From: Rhodospirillaceae bacterium
Lineage (GTDB): Bacteria > Pseudomonadota > Alphaproteobacteria > UBA6615
Length of the DNA: 57,638 nt
Assembly (NCBI GenBank): GCA_018667335.1
Contig: JABIVD010000040.1
Span: 1 to 57,638, forward strand
Direction of reading: 5' to 3'
Of this stretch, positions 17,573-27,306 are shown piece after piece (position 1 is the first letter of the stretch; every line of letters begins with the position of its first letter). A program made the translations under genes and the position numbers. The notes beneath the pieces were generated by a model that had not been told where the DNA came from, ran no database searches, and saw only the letters and a list, made by a program, of their open reading frames with translations.

Positions 17573-18604
17573 TCAGGCGCCCAGGAACCCGACGATCTCG
17601 TGCACTTCCTTGATGACCGGCGCGGCAATGGCCGCCGCGCGCTCTGCCCCGTCTCGCAGAACCGCATCGACATGATCCGGCGCCGCCATCAGGCGCTGCA
17701 TTTCTTCGCCGATCGGGCCGAGCTTTGCGACCGACAGATCGACGAGCTCGCCCTTGAAGGCACTGAACTGCGCGCCGGCGAACTGTTCGAGCGTGACCGC
17801 CATAGACTGGCCTGAGAGCGCGGCATAGATCGAGAGCAGATTGAACGCCTCGGGCCGCGCGCGCTCGACCTCGGCCTCGACATGCTGCCCGTCTTCGGCG
17901 AGCGAGTCGGGACCCGGGAGTTCTCCCGGATCGGTCTTGGCCTTGCGAATCTTGCCCGCGATATCGTCGGCGCCGTCGGTGAGATTGATCCGCGAATATT
18001 CCGACGGATCCGATTTCGACATCTTCTTGGTGCCGTCGCGCAGGCTCATCACCCGGGTCGCCTCGCCGAAGATCAGCGGCTCGACGACAGGAAAACAGTC
18101 GGTCTCGAAATCATTGTTGAACTTGATTGCGATGTCCCGCGTCAGCTCGAGATGCTGTTTCTGGTCCTCGCCGACAGGCACATGGGTCGCCCTGTAGGCG
18201 AGAATGTCAGCCGCCATCAGGTTCGGATAAACATACAGGCCCACACTCGCATTCTCGCGCTGCTTGCCCGCCTTCTCCTTGAACTGGGTCATCCGGTTGA
18301 GCCAGCCCATCCGGGCCACACAGTTGAACACCCAGGCGAGCTCCGCATGCGCGGTCACCTGGCTCTGGTTGAAGATGATCGAATTTTTCGGATCGATCCC
18401 GGAGGCGAGGAAGGCTGCCGCCACCTCGCGCGTGTTCGGCGCGAGCTGTTTCGGGTCCTGCCAGACGGTGATCGCGTGCATGTCGACCACGCAATAGATG
18501 CATTCGAAATCGGCCTGCAGGCCGACGAAGTTTCGAATTGCGCCGAGATAGTTTCCGAGGTGGAGATCACCGGTGGGCTGTACGCCCGAGAATATACGGC
18601 TCAT
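17573..18604 (-). CDS. trpS: Tryptophanyl-tRNA synthetase
   Basis: 343 residues, the normal bacterial length. Class I motifs are the HIGH-type [13 protein letters not shown] and the KMSKS loop [14 protein letters not shown]. It charges tRNA-Trp. It has a strong AGGAGA site 10 bases before the ATG and lies 95 bases downstream of murJ, with a GC-rich hairpin between them. Confidence 0.97.
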   Translation of the reverse strand: MSRIFSGVQPTGDLHLGNYLGAIRNFVGLQADFECIYCVVDMHAITVWQDPKQLAPNTREVAAAFLASGIDPKNSIIFNQSQVTAHAELAWVFNCVARMGWLNRMTQFKEKAGKQRENASVGLYVYPNLMAADILAYRATHVPVGEDQKQHLELTRDIAIKFNNDFETDCFPVVEPLIFGEATRVMSLRDGTKKMSKSDPSEYSRINLTDGADDIAGKIRKAKTDPGELPGPDSLAEDGQHVEAEVERARPEAFNLLSIYAALSGQSMAVTLEQFAGAQFSAFKGELVDLSVAKLGPIGEEMQRLMAAPDHVDAVLRDGAERAAAIAAPVIKEVHEIVGFLGA

Positions 18605-18651
18605 CGCTAATTTTCTCCTGGGGGTTTGGACGCCCGAGGGTGTCAGGGAAG

Positions 18652-18671
18652 GCGCGGGTTATGACCCGCGC
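18652..18671. other. Strong stem-loop between murJ and trpS
   Basis: GCGCGGGT, TATG, ACCCGCGC on the plus strand: a perfect 8-bp stem with a 4-base loop. No T-run follows on the minus strand, so it is not a standard terminator. It could be an mRNA-stabilising or pausing element. Confidence 0.55.
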
Positions 18672-18699
18672 GCGCGCCGCAGGTCAAGCGGAGCAGCTT

Positions 18700-20247
18700 C
18701 TATCCGCGGCGAAACATTCCCCGCATTTCGCCCAGTGATGTCGCGCGCAGCAGCTGGGCCAGCACGCCATAAACTGCCATGCCGGCAACCACCATCAACA
18801 CCAGCGCCGCGACACCGGCCGGGTCGCTCCGGGTGAGTTGCGACGTCAGCAGGCCGGCAATCACCCACAAGGCGCCGGCCATCAGCAGTGCCGCAATCAG
18901 GATGCGGGCCAGCCGCGTAAGCAGCCTGCGATCGGGTTCGAGCAATCCACGCCGGTACAAGAGAAAGGCCAGCAAACTGGCGTTGAGCCACGCCGAGGCT
19001 GCCGTCGCCAGCGCGATCCCGACATGGGCCAGCGCCGGCATCAGCGCCAGCGCCAGCCCGATATTCACGACCAGCGCCAGCGCGGCGATCTTCACGGGCG
19101 TCGCTGTGTCTTCGCGCGCAAAAAATCCGGGCGCCAGCGCCTTGACCAGCACATAGGCCGGCAGCCCCAGCGAGAATGCCGCCAGGGCCGCGCCCGTGGC
19201 CGCCGCATCGGCGGCATCGAATGCGCCGCGCTGAAACAGGACGGTCACGATCGGGTCGGCGATGATCAACAGCGCCGCGGCGGCGGGCACCGTCAGGAGC
19301 ATCGCGAACTCGATGGCACGATTCTGGCTGTCGCGTGCGGCGGCGGTGTCGCCGGCCTTGAGCTGGCGCGACAGAAGCGGGAGGAGCGCCACCCCCACCG
19401 CCGCGCCGACGACGCCCAGCGGCAGCTGGTTCACCCGGTCGGCGAAATAGAGGAACGACACCGAACCTTCCGGCAGCTCCGAGGCCAGACGCACACCAAC
19501 CAGGACATTGATCTGATAGACGCCGGCGCCGAGGATGCCGGGGCCCATCAGCATGAAGAGCCGCTTCACCCGGGGCCCAAAAACCAGCCGCGGCACGAGC
19601 GGCATCAACCCGGTGCGGGAGCACACGGCGGCCAGCCAGACGAACTGGCCGACGCCGGCGATAAGCACACCCCAGCTCAGCGCCAGCCCGGGATTCGGAA
19701 GCCAGCCCAGCGCCACGCCGGACAGGGCGCCGATCAGCACAATATTCAGCAGGATTGGCGCCGCCGCAGCGGCCGCAAACTTCTCGAGCGTGTTCAGAAT
19801 CCCGCCGAGCATCGCGGACAACGAGACGAACAGAAGATAAGGAAAGGTCAGGCGGGCAAAATCGACTGCCAGGCTGAATTTCTCGGGATTGTCGCGGAAG
19901 CCACCGGCAACCACCGTCATGACCTCCGGCATGAAAATTTCAACCAGGATGCTGAGCACGATCAGGATGAGCAGCATGATCCCGAAGACACGTTCGGCAA
20001 ATGCCCGTGCCGCGGCGCGCCCGTGCTCTGTCAGCTCACCCGCAAACAGCGGCACGAAAGCGGCATTGAATGCGCCCTCGGCGAACAGCCGGCGGAAGAT
20101 GTTGGGAAACTGGAGCGCGACAAAGAACGCATCGCTGACCTGGCCTGCGCCCAGGAACGCCGCGATGAATATATCGCGCACGAAGCCCAGAACACGGCTA
20201 CCCATGGTCCAGCCGCCGACCGTAGCAATGGCGCGAAGAAGTGGCAT
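18700..20247 (-). CDS. murJ: Lipid II flippase MurJ (MviN)
   Basis: 515 residues with hydrophobic segments throughout, as expected for the 14-helix MOP-superfamily flippase. The N-terminal GGWTMGSRVLGFVRDIFIAA and the following DAFFVALQFPNIFRRLFAEGAFNAAFVP are the classic MviN signatures, including the arginines lining the cavity. It exports lipid II for peptidoglycan synthesis. It lies 62 bases downstream of glnD; glnD-murJ-trpS is a recurrent alphaproteobacterial order. Confidence 0.97.
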   Translation of the reverse strand: MPLLRAIATVGGWTMGSRVLGFVRDIFIAAFLGAGQVSDAFFVALQFPNIFRRLFAEGAFNAAFVPLFAGELTEHGRAAARAFAERVFGIMLLILIVLSILVEIFMPEVMTVVAGGFRDNPEKFSLAVDFARLTFPYLLFVSLSAMLGGILNTLEKFAAAAAAPILLNIVLIGALSGVALGWLPNPGLALSWGVLIAGVGQFVWLAAVCSRTGLMPLVPRLVFGPRVKRLFMLMGPGILGAGVYQINVLVGVRLASELPEGSVSFLYFADRVNQLPLGVVGAAVGVALLPLLSRQLKAGDTAAARDSQNRAIEFAMLLTVPAAAALLIIADPIVTVLFQRGAFDAADAAATGAALAAFSLGLPAYVLVKALAPGFFAREDTATPVKIAALALVVNIGLALALMPALAHVGIALATAASAWLNASLLAFLLYRRGLLEPDRRLLTRLARILIAALLMAGALWVIAGLLTSQLTRSDPAGVAALVLMVVAGMAVYGVLAQLLRATSLGEMRGMFRRG

Positions 20248-20309
20248 GCAGCGCTCTTAACGGGAAACCGGGGCGAAGGAAAGGCAGGTATTGCGGCGCG
20301 CGGCGCCTT

Positions 20310-23084
20310 CTATTCTGCAGCCTGGTTGGCGGCCTGGTCGGCGGCCGCGCTATCAGCTTCGCGAATTGCCGCGAGCAGGCGTTCCCGGATCGCGACGATG
20401 CGCGCCTCATGGCTCACCTTCATGCCGAATCCGTCTTTGACATAGAAGACATCGACCGCCCGCTCCCCGAAGGTCGAAATCTTCGCCGACGAGATCTGCA
20501 GTGAAAGATCATAAAGCGCACGCGTGACCAGATAGAGGAACCCCGGGCGGTCACGCCCGTTGACCTCGATCACGGTGTGGGTCGCACTCGCCTGATTGTC
20601 GACGATCACGCGCGGGGCCACCGTGAAGACCCTCGTGCGCGCAGGTATGAATGTCCGCTCCGCCTCCGGCTCCGAGCGGTCCATCTCACCCGCGAACGCG
20701 CGTTCGATTTGAACCGTGAGCTTGGCCAGCGTGCCCGACGCCGACAAGGCCGTGTCATCCCGGTCCTGCAGCCAGAAGGTGTCCAGCGCCATGCCTTGCG
20801 GCGTGGTGAAGACCTTGGCGTCGACGATGTTCGCATCCACCGCCGATATGGCCCCGGTGATCCGCGAGAAGAGACCGGGATGGTCCTGGGTGTAGACCGT
20901 CAGTTCGGTCACATCGATGTCGGCCCGAACCCGCGTGCGGATCGAAAGCGGGAGCTTCTCCTGCTCGGCCGTTCGCATCAGGCGCGCCTGATGGGACAAG
21001 GTGTCCGTGTCGAATGTCAGCCAATACCCGGGATAACCCCGATCAAACTGCGCCTCGATATCCGCATCCGACCAATCGGCCAGCGCATCGCGCAAGGCCT
21101 CCTTGGCGGCCTCAATCCGGGCACCACGCGCGTTCGTGCGTTGCCCGCCGGACATCACATCTTCGGCAGCGTGATGGAGATCGCGCAGCAGCGCGGCCTT
21201 CCAGTTGTTCCAGACGTTGGGTCCCGTCGCCCGCATATCGACGACCGTCAGGCACAACAGCAGACGCAGGCGCTCGGGCGACTGCACCTGATCGACGAAG
21301 TCCATGATGGTCTTGCTGTCATTCAGATCGCGTTTCTGCGCGACGTCGCTCATCACCAGATGTTCGCGAACCAGCCACTCGACGGTCTCGCTCTCCTCCG
21401 CCACGAGTCCGAGGCGTGGACAAACCCGCTTCGCCACACGCGCGCCGAGCACGGAGTGATCGCCGCCACGCCCCTTGGCGATATCGTGGAACAGGACGGC
21501 CATATAGAGGGCGCGCCGGGAGCCAATTTTGTGGATCACGTCGCTCGCGACAGGATGGTCATCCACCAGCTCGCCACGCTCAATCTTGGCAAGCAGGCCG
21601 ATCGCCTGGATCGTGTGCTCATCCACCGTGTACACATGATACATGTCGTGTTGGGTCTGGCCGACGACACGACCGAAGTCACGCAGGAACCGGCCGAACA
21701 CACCCGCCTCGTTCATGCGGGTCAGCGCCAGCTCGGGCGAATCGATCGACGACGCCATCTCGACGAACATGCGGTTCGCCTCCGGGTTCTCCCGGACGGA
21801 TTTGTCGATCCGCTTCAGATTCTGGGTCACAAGACGCAACGCATAGGGATGAATATCCAGCCCCTCGTTATGCGCCACGTAGAACAGCCGGATCATCGCG
21901 ACCGGATCGCGTTCGAACTGTTCATCATCGGCGACCGTCAGCCGGTCGCGGTCGGTCGTGAACCCCATCAGGTCACGCGGGCGGCGCAGGCGCGGCAGCC
22001 GGATAATCGGCCGGCTCATATTCTCCGCCTCGATCGCGGCGCAGAAGATCCGGGTCAGATCGCCGACATCCTTCGCGACGATGTAATAATGCTTCATGAA
22101 GCGTTCGACACCGGACGCCCCGGCCCGGTCGGCATAGCCCATGCGCTGGGAAATCGGCGTCTGCACGTCGAAGGTCAGCCGTTCCTCGGCCCGGCCGGAC
22201 AGATAGTGCAGGTGAAACCGAACACTCCAGAGAAAGTTCTGGTCCTTCGAGAAATTGCGCGCTTCGGACTTCGTCAAAACGTCGCGCGCGACCAGATCGG
22301 TAACGCTGTCGACCTCGTAGGCGAACTTCGCAATCCAGTAGAGGGTCTGGAGATCCCTGAGGCCGCCCTTGCCGTCCTTGATGTTCGGTTCGACGTAATA
22401 CCGGCTGTCCCCCATCTTCTCGTGGCGGGTGTCACGCTCGTCGAGCTTTCCCTTCACAAAATCCATGGCCGCGCCGGAGATCACCTGGTCGCGGAATGTC
22501 TTGCGCAACTCCAGATACAGGTCCTGATCACCCCAGAGGTAACGCGCCTCCAGGAGTGCGGTACGAATCGTGAGATCGCTCTTGGCGAGGCGCACACAAT
22601 CGTCGATCGACCGGGTCGAATGCCCGACCTTCAGTCCCAGGTCCCAGAGTATGTAGAGAATGTATTCGACGATCTGCTCGCCATGCGCCGTCTGCTTCCA
22701 CGGGAACAGGAACAGCAGATCTATATCCGAGAACGGCGCCAGTTCACCGCGCCCATATCCGCCCACAGCCACGACCGCCATCCGGTCCGTCGCGGTCGGG
22801 TTCGCCGCGGGGTACTCGCGCAACGCCGTGTCGTGAACGACGCGAATGACCTGATCGAACAGAAAGGCGAGCTCGCCCTTCGCGGCATTGCCATCGATCT
22901 CCACGGCCTCAAAGCGGACCTGAACCAGCGACCGGCCTTCCTCGATCGCGGCCTTGAGCAAATCGAGGGTGATCTGTCGTCGCTCCGACGCCGTCGGAAT
23001 ATCGGCGCATGCATCCTCGATCCGGGCCTCAAGCGCAGCCCGGTCGAGCACATCGCGTTTTCGTTTTCGCGTAGCCATGGTCAT
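20310..23084 (-). CDS. glnD: [Protein-PII] uridylyltransferase / uridylyl-removing enzyme
   Basis: 924 residues, the normal length. Order of domains: nucleotidyltransferase near residues 104-124 (VAVGGYGRGELAPFSDIDLLF), GlnD-specific helical region, HD domain (VDEHTIQAIGLLA; LFHDIAKGRGGDHS), then two ACT domains (VYTQDHPGLFSRI; VNGRDRPGFLYLV) that sense glutamine. It uridylylates and deuridylylates PII and so controls nitrogen assimilation. It starts 74 bases after the MFS gene; an ATG two codons downstream (23078) is also possible. Confidence 0.97.
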   Translation of the reverse strand: MTMATRKRKRDVLDRAALEARIEDACADIPTASERRQITLDLLKAAIEEGRSLVQVRFEAVEIDGNAAKGELAFLFDQVIRVVHDTALREYPAANPTATDRMAVVAVGGYGRGELAPFSDIDLLFLFPWKQTAHGEQIVEYILYILWDLGLKVGHSTRSIDDCVRLAKSDLTIRTALLEARYLWGDQDLYLELRKTFRDQVISGAAMDFVKGKLDERDTRHEKMGDSRYYVEPNIKDGKGGLRDLQTLYWIAKFAYEVDSVTDLVARDVLTKSEARNFSKDQNFLWSVRFHLHYLSGRAEERLTFDVQTPISQRMGYADRAGASGVERFMKHYYIVAKDVGDLTRIFCAAIEAENMSRPIIRLPRLRRPRDLMGFTTDRDRLTVADDEQFERDPVAMIRLFYVAHNEGLDIHPYALRLVTQNLKRIDKSVRENPEANRMFVEMASSIDSPELALTRMNEAGVFGRFLRDFGRVVGQTQHDMYHVYTVDEHTIQAIGLLAKIERGELVDDHPVASDVIHKIGSRRALYMAVLFHDIAKGRGGDHSVLGARVAKRVCPRLGLVAEESETVEWLVREHLVMSDVAQKRDLNDSKTIMDFVDQVQSPERLRLLLCLTVVDMRATGPNVWNNWKAALLRDLHHAAEDVMSGGQRTNARGARIEAAKEALRDALADWSDADIEAQFDRGYPGYWLTFDTDTLSHQARLMRTAEQEKLPLSIRTRVRADIDVTELTVYTQDHPGLFSRITGAISAVDANIVDAKVFTTPQGMALDTFWLQDRDDTALSASGTLAKLTVQIERAFAGEMDRSEPEAERTFIPARTRVFTVAPRVIVDNQASATHTVIEVNGRDRPGFLYLVTRALYDLSLQISSAKISTFGERAVDVFYVKDGFGMKVSHEARIVAIRERLLAAIREADSAAADQAANQAAE

Positions 23085-23158
23085 GGAGTTTTACACCGTC
23101 AGCGCCGGAATGAATATGGCGCGCGGCGGGTCGCGCCAATGCGCGTCGGCGAATCACC

Positions 23159-24430
23159 CTACTCAGCGCGGGGTTCTGCCTCCAGCGCCGCACGCAATCG
23201 GGTGCGTCTTGAGAATGCGTAGATATATATCGCCAGGCCGATCAGCGACCCGACGGACACGGGCCAGCCCAGCCCGACCACATCGCCTATGCGTCCCATG
23301 GCCAACGCGCCGAGCGCCGGGCCGGACCGAAAAATCATGCCAAACAAACCCAGCACGCGCCCGCGCATCTCGTCGGGAACGGCAAACTGAACAACCTGCT
23401 GGGTGGCAATGCCGCCGCTGGTCATCGTGAAGCCCAGCACGGCGAGGCAGACCATCGCGAAAGGTAGCCAGACCACGTTGACGATCAGGAACGCCGCGGT
23501 CCCGCCGACCAGGCCCGAAAGAAGCGCGATCTCGGTAATCCCGTCCTTGTTCCCGCGCCGCAGCATCCAGATCGCGCCGGCCATGGCGCCGATACCCAGC
23601 GACGACGCCATAACCGAGAACCCCGTGACGTCGAGCAGGAACACGGAACCGGCAAGCGCGGACAACAATTCGGTCAGCGGCCGTATCATCGTACCGAGCG
23701 CCAACAAAAGCAGCAGCATGGGTCCGATCCCGGGATGGGACGCGCCGTACCGAATACCGGCGAGAGCATCACCGAGGAACGTTCCGCGCGCCGCCTTATT
23801 GCCGGCCTGAAGGGGCACGTCGATGTTCGCCAGGGCCCAGACCATGGCGCCGCCCGCAAAGATGTTGAAGAAGAAGGCGAGCCCGGGTCCACCCAACGGC
23901 AGGAGGATCGCGGCCAGCGCGGGGCCGACAAACTGCGCGGCATTGAAGGTCGAGGAATTGAGCGCGATCGCCGTTGAAATCTCCGACCGGGGCACCAGGT
24001 TGGGCATCAGCGCCAAGCGCACGGGCTGCCAGAATGAAAAGGTAACGCCACGCGCCAGCGCCATGGCCAACAGGAGCCAGATGGTCATCAGGCCGGCGAA
24101 GGTGAACACCGTCAGGAAAATCGAGATCACGACGAGGGAAGCCTGGGTCGCGATGGCGATCTTTCGCCGGTCCATCCGGTCTGCCATCACGCCGCCGAAC
24201 GGGCCAAACAAAAGCACCGGCAACGCGTCAGCGGCGGCCACCGCGCCCACCCAAAAACCCGACTTGGTCAGCTCCCAGGCGAGCCAGCTGATCGAAATAC
24301 GCACGACCCAGGTGCCAACGACATTGGGGATATGCCCGATCAGGTAAATCCGGAAGCTGCGATGGCGCATCACATCGCCCACGGCACCGAAACCGGCAAG
24401 CGCCAGGCCGCGAACGAGGAGATCAATCAT
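23159..24430 (-). CDS. MFS transporter (EntS-like exporter family)
   Basis: 423 residues with about 12 hydrophobic segments. The N-terminal [36 protein letters not shown] and the [12 protein letters not shown] loop are typical of the MFS_3/EntS-like efflux branch. The substrate is unknown. Its ATG lies inside the end of mutS (8-base overlap, ATGATTGA), so it is translated in coupling with mutS. Residues 228-300 repeat the MFS half-domain pattern. Confidence 0.85.
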   Translation of the reverse strand: MIDLLVRGLALAGFGAVGDVMRHRSFRIYLIGHIPNVVGTWVVRISISWLAWELTKSGFWVGAVAAADALPVLLFGPFGGVMADRMDRRKIAIATQASLVVISIFLTVFTFAGLMTIWLLLAMALARGVTFSFWQPVRLALMPNLVPRSEISTAIALNSSTFNAAQFVGPALAAILLPLGGPGLAFFFNIFAGGAMVWALANIDVPLQAGNKAARGTFLGDALAGIRYGASHPGIGPMLLLLLALGTMIRPLTELLSALAGSVFLLDVTGFSVMASSLGIGAMAGAIWMLRRGNKDGITEIALLSGLVGGTAAFLIVNVVWLPFAMVCLAVLGFTMTSGGIATQQVVQFAVPDEMRGRVLGLFGMIFRSGPALGALAMGRIGDVVGLGWPVSVGSLIGLAIYIYAFSRRTRLRAALEAEPRAE

Positions 24431-27149
24431 CCAGCGCGGCTTTCAGGCGGTAGAGCAATTCCAGCGCAGTCTTTGGCGTGAGTTCGTCGGGGCTGACCGA
24501 TTCCAGGAGCTCGCGGACCGGATCGCCGGCGGGTGCGACTTGGGGTTCGGCGGCGACCGCGGCCTGAAACAACGGCAGGTCGTCGGCCAGGCGGGTCAGG
24601 GCTCCCGCCTGATCCCCCGCCTCAAGCAGCCGCAACACCTCTTCCGCACGGCCCACCACGGCGGGCGGCAGCCCGGCGAGCTTGCCCACATGGATGCCGT
24701 AGGACCGGTCCGCAGCGCCGGGCCCGACCTCATGCAGGAAGATGATATCGTCGTTCCATTCCTTCACCCGCATGGTGTGGCACGACATATCGGGCAGACG
24801 TGCGGCGAGCCGGGTGAGCTCATGGAAATGGGTTGCGAACAATGTCCGGCAGAGATTCTGCTCGTGCAGATGTTCGACCGTCGCCCAGGCGATCGACAGG
24901 CCATCAAAGGTGGCCGTGCCGCGACCGATCTCGTCGAGGATGACCAACGCGCGTGGCCCGGCCTGATTGAGGATCGCCGCGGTTTCGACCATCTCGACCA
25001 TGAAGGTCGACCGGCCGCGCGCCAGATCGTCGGCCGCGCCGACCCGGCTGAACAACCGGTCCACGACACCGATCTCGGCGGTATCCGCCGGCACGAAGGA
25101 TCCGATCTGGGCCAGGATGGCGATCAGGGCGTTCTGCCGGAGGAACGTCGATTTGCCCGCCATGTTCGGGCCGGTGACGAGCCACAGGCGACCCGCCCCC
25201 GTATCCTCGCCGGACAAATCGCAATCGTTGGCGACGAAGGCCCCGGGCCCGTCGGCCAGCATCGCCTCCACCACCGGGTGCCGGCCGCCGGTCACCTGAA
25301 ACACCTGGCTCTCAGACAGGACCGGACGGGTAAACCGCGCGCCCACCGCCAGTTCGGCCAGCCCCGCCGCGACATCGAGGTCGGCCAGGGCACGCGCCGA
25401 GGCCGCAACATCGTCGGCCTGTTCCAGCACATCGTTGACCAGGACCTGGAACAGCTCGAGTTCGATCGCCAGGGCGCGCTCGCCGGCGCGGGAAATCTTG
25501 TCGTCGAGCTCGGACAACCCGACCGTGGTAAATCGCACGGCGTTCGCCATCGTCTGGCGATGGATCAGGCCAAACTGATCGGCCGCCGCCTCCTTGCCGT
25601 CCGCCATGATGCGGTCCGCGTGGCTGGCACCAAGTTCGACGAAATAGCCGAGCACGTTGTTGTGTTTGATCTTGAGATTCGCGACACCCGTCGTCTCGAC
25701 ATATTCCGCCTGGAGGCCCGCAATCAGTTTCCGGCTTTCATCGCGCAAGCTCGTTTGCTCATCGAGTTCTGCGGCGTAACCGGCCGCAATGAACCCCCCG
25801 TCGCGGGCCGCCAGGGGCAGGTCCACGGCGAGCGCCGCATGCAACAGCCCGACGAGGCCATCATGCTCGCCGAGCGATGCGGCGATAAGACGGAGAGTCT
25901 CGGGCGCGTCCGTTTTGTCTTCAAGAAACCGCCGCAGGGCAGCGGCTGCCTCGAGCCCGGCACGGATCGCCGCCAGGTCACGCGGGCCACCGCGGCCAAG
26001 CGCCAATCGTGACAGCGCGCGCTCCATATCCGGTGCGGTTCGCAATATCCCCCGAATGTCATCCCGCGCCGCGCCGGCCTCACCGAGATATCCGACCGCA
26101 TCAAGCCGGTCTTCGAGCGCCGGGACATCGGTCAGTGGCGCCGCCAGCCGGTCGGCCAAGAGGCGCGCCCCCGGGCCGGTGATGGTTCGGTCGATCACCG
26201 ACAGCAAGGACCCCTTGCGCTCGCCCGACAGGGTTTGCGTGAGCTCAAGATTGCGCCGGGTTGCGGCGTCGATCTCCATGACCGCGCCCGCACTCCCCGG
26301 AGGCGGCAGGCGACGCGGCCGGGACAGGCGCGGCATCCGGTCCACCTGGGTCAGGGCGAGGTAATCGAACAGCGCGCCCGCTGCCGCGATCTCGGCCCGG
26401 CCGGGTTCACCGAACGCATCCAGCGTCCCCACAGCGTAAGTTTCCAGCAGGCGGGCTTCGGCGTTCGCGGAATCGAACCGGCTCGCGGGGAGCGGGGTCA
26501 ACGTGTCGCGGACCTCCTCCCATAAGGGGGCAAATTCAGGCAGCTCGAGGAGCCGGTCCGGCACCAGGATTTCCCCCGGCGCGATCCGCGCGAGTGCGGC
26601 GGCCAACAGGTTCGCGCCGCCGGCAGCAGGAATCGGCTGCATCCACACTTCGCCGGTCGACATATCGAGCCAAGCCAGCCCGAATGCGCCGCGCACATCC
26701 GCACAGGATGCGAGATAATTGTGCCGGCGCGAGTCCAGCAGCGTGTCCTCGCTCAGGGTGCCGGGTGTGATCACCCGCACGACGTCCCGGCGAACGATCG
26801 ATTTCGATCCGCGCTTCTTTGCCTCGGATGGATCTTCCATCTGTTCGCACACGGCAACGCGATGGCCGGCGCGGATCAGGCGCGGCAAATATTGTTCGGC
26901 GGCATGCACCGGAACCCCGGCCATCGGGACCGGCTCGCCGGCCTGCTGCCCGCGCGATGTCAGCGCAATGTCCAGCGACGCCGCGGCGGCCACGGCGTCA
27001 TCGAAAAACAACTCGTAGAAATCGCCCATCCGGAAAAACACCAGGCAGTCGGGATACGCCTCCTTGGCCGCATGCCACTGCGCCAGCATCGGCGACGCCG
27101 CGGCGGCGGACTTGACGTGATCTTCGGAGGCGGGGGCTGAACCTGGCAT
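24423..27149 (-). CDS. mutS: DNA mismatch repair protein MutS
   Basis: 908 residues. The mismatch-contacting motif [14 protein letters not shown] is near the N terminus; the ATPase domain carries [15 protein letters not shown] (Walker A), [14 protein letters not shown] (Walker B and signature) and ATHFHELT. All MutS1 domains are represented and the length is normal for alphaproteobacteria. It is divergent from maeB across a 157-base gap, and its 3' end overlaps the MFS exporter gene. Confidence 0.97.
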   Translation of the reverse strand: MPGSAPASEDHVKSAAAASPMLAQWHAAKEAYPDCLVFFRMGDFYELFFDDAVAAAASLDIALTSRGQQAGEPVPMAGVPVHAAEQYLPRLIRAGHRVAVCEQMEDPSEAKKRGSKSIVRRDVVRVITPGTLSEDTLLDSRRHNYLASCADVRGAFGLAWLDMSTGEVWMQPIPAAGGANLLAAALARIAPGEILVPDRLLELPEFAPLWEEVRDTLTPLPASRFDSANAEARLLETYAVGTLDAFGEPGRAEIAAAGALFDYLALTQVDRMPRLSRPRRLPPPGSAGAVMEIDAATRRNLELTQTLSGERKGSLLSVIDRTITGPGARLLADRLAAPLTDVPALEDRLDAVGYLGEAGAARDDIRGILRTAPDMERALSRLALGRGGPRDLAAIRAGLEAAAALRRFLEDKTDAPETLRLIAASLGEHDGLVGLLHAALAVDLPLAARDGGFIAAGYAAELDEQTSLRDESRKLIAGLQAEYVETTGVANLKIKHNNVLGYFVELGASHADRIMADGKEAAADQFGLIHRQTMANAVRFTTVGLSELDDKISRAGERALAIELELFQVLVNDVLEQADDVAASARALADLDVAAGLAELAVGARFTRPVLSESQVFQVTGGRHPVVEAMLADGPGAFVANDCDLSGEDTGAGRLWLVTGPNMAGKSTFLRQNALIAILAQIGSFVPADTAEIGVVDRLFSRVGAADDLARGRSTFMVEMVETAAILNQAGPRALVILDEIGRGTATFDGLSIAWATVEHLHEQNLCRTLFATHFHELTRLAARLPDMSCHTMRVKEWNDDIIFLHEVGPGAADRSYGIHVGKLAGLPPAVVGRAEEVLRLLEAGDQAGALTRLADDLPLFQAAVAAEPQVAPAGDPVRELLESVSPDELTPKTALELLYRLKAALDD

Positions 27150-27306
27150 GGCGATGCACCATCATATACGCCGCACGGGGCCCGGCCAAAACCCCCAGGC
27201 CACACGGAAGGTCGGTATTCGAAACAGCGTCGCTTGACGCGCAGCGGGAACAGGGTTCACGCTCATTCGACGGATCGCGTTTCGACAACCATTACTGGCG
27301 AGAGAC

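Noticed and set aside
18838-20445. 535-codon open frame on the plus strand opposite murJ
   Set aside because: Composition is Gln/Arg/His-rich, typical of the reverse complement of a hydrophobic membrane protein.
20577-23222. 881-codon open frame on the plus strand opposite glnD
   Set aside because: Mirror of glnD third-position GC bias; low-complexity Arg/His-rich translation with no domain.
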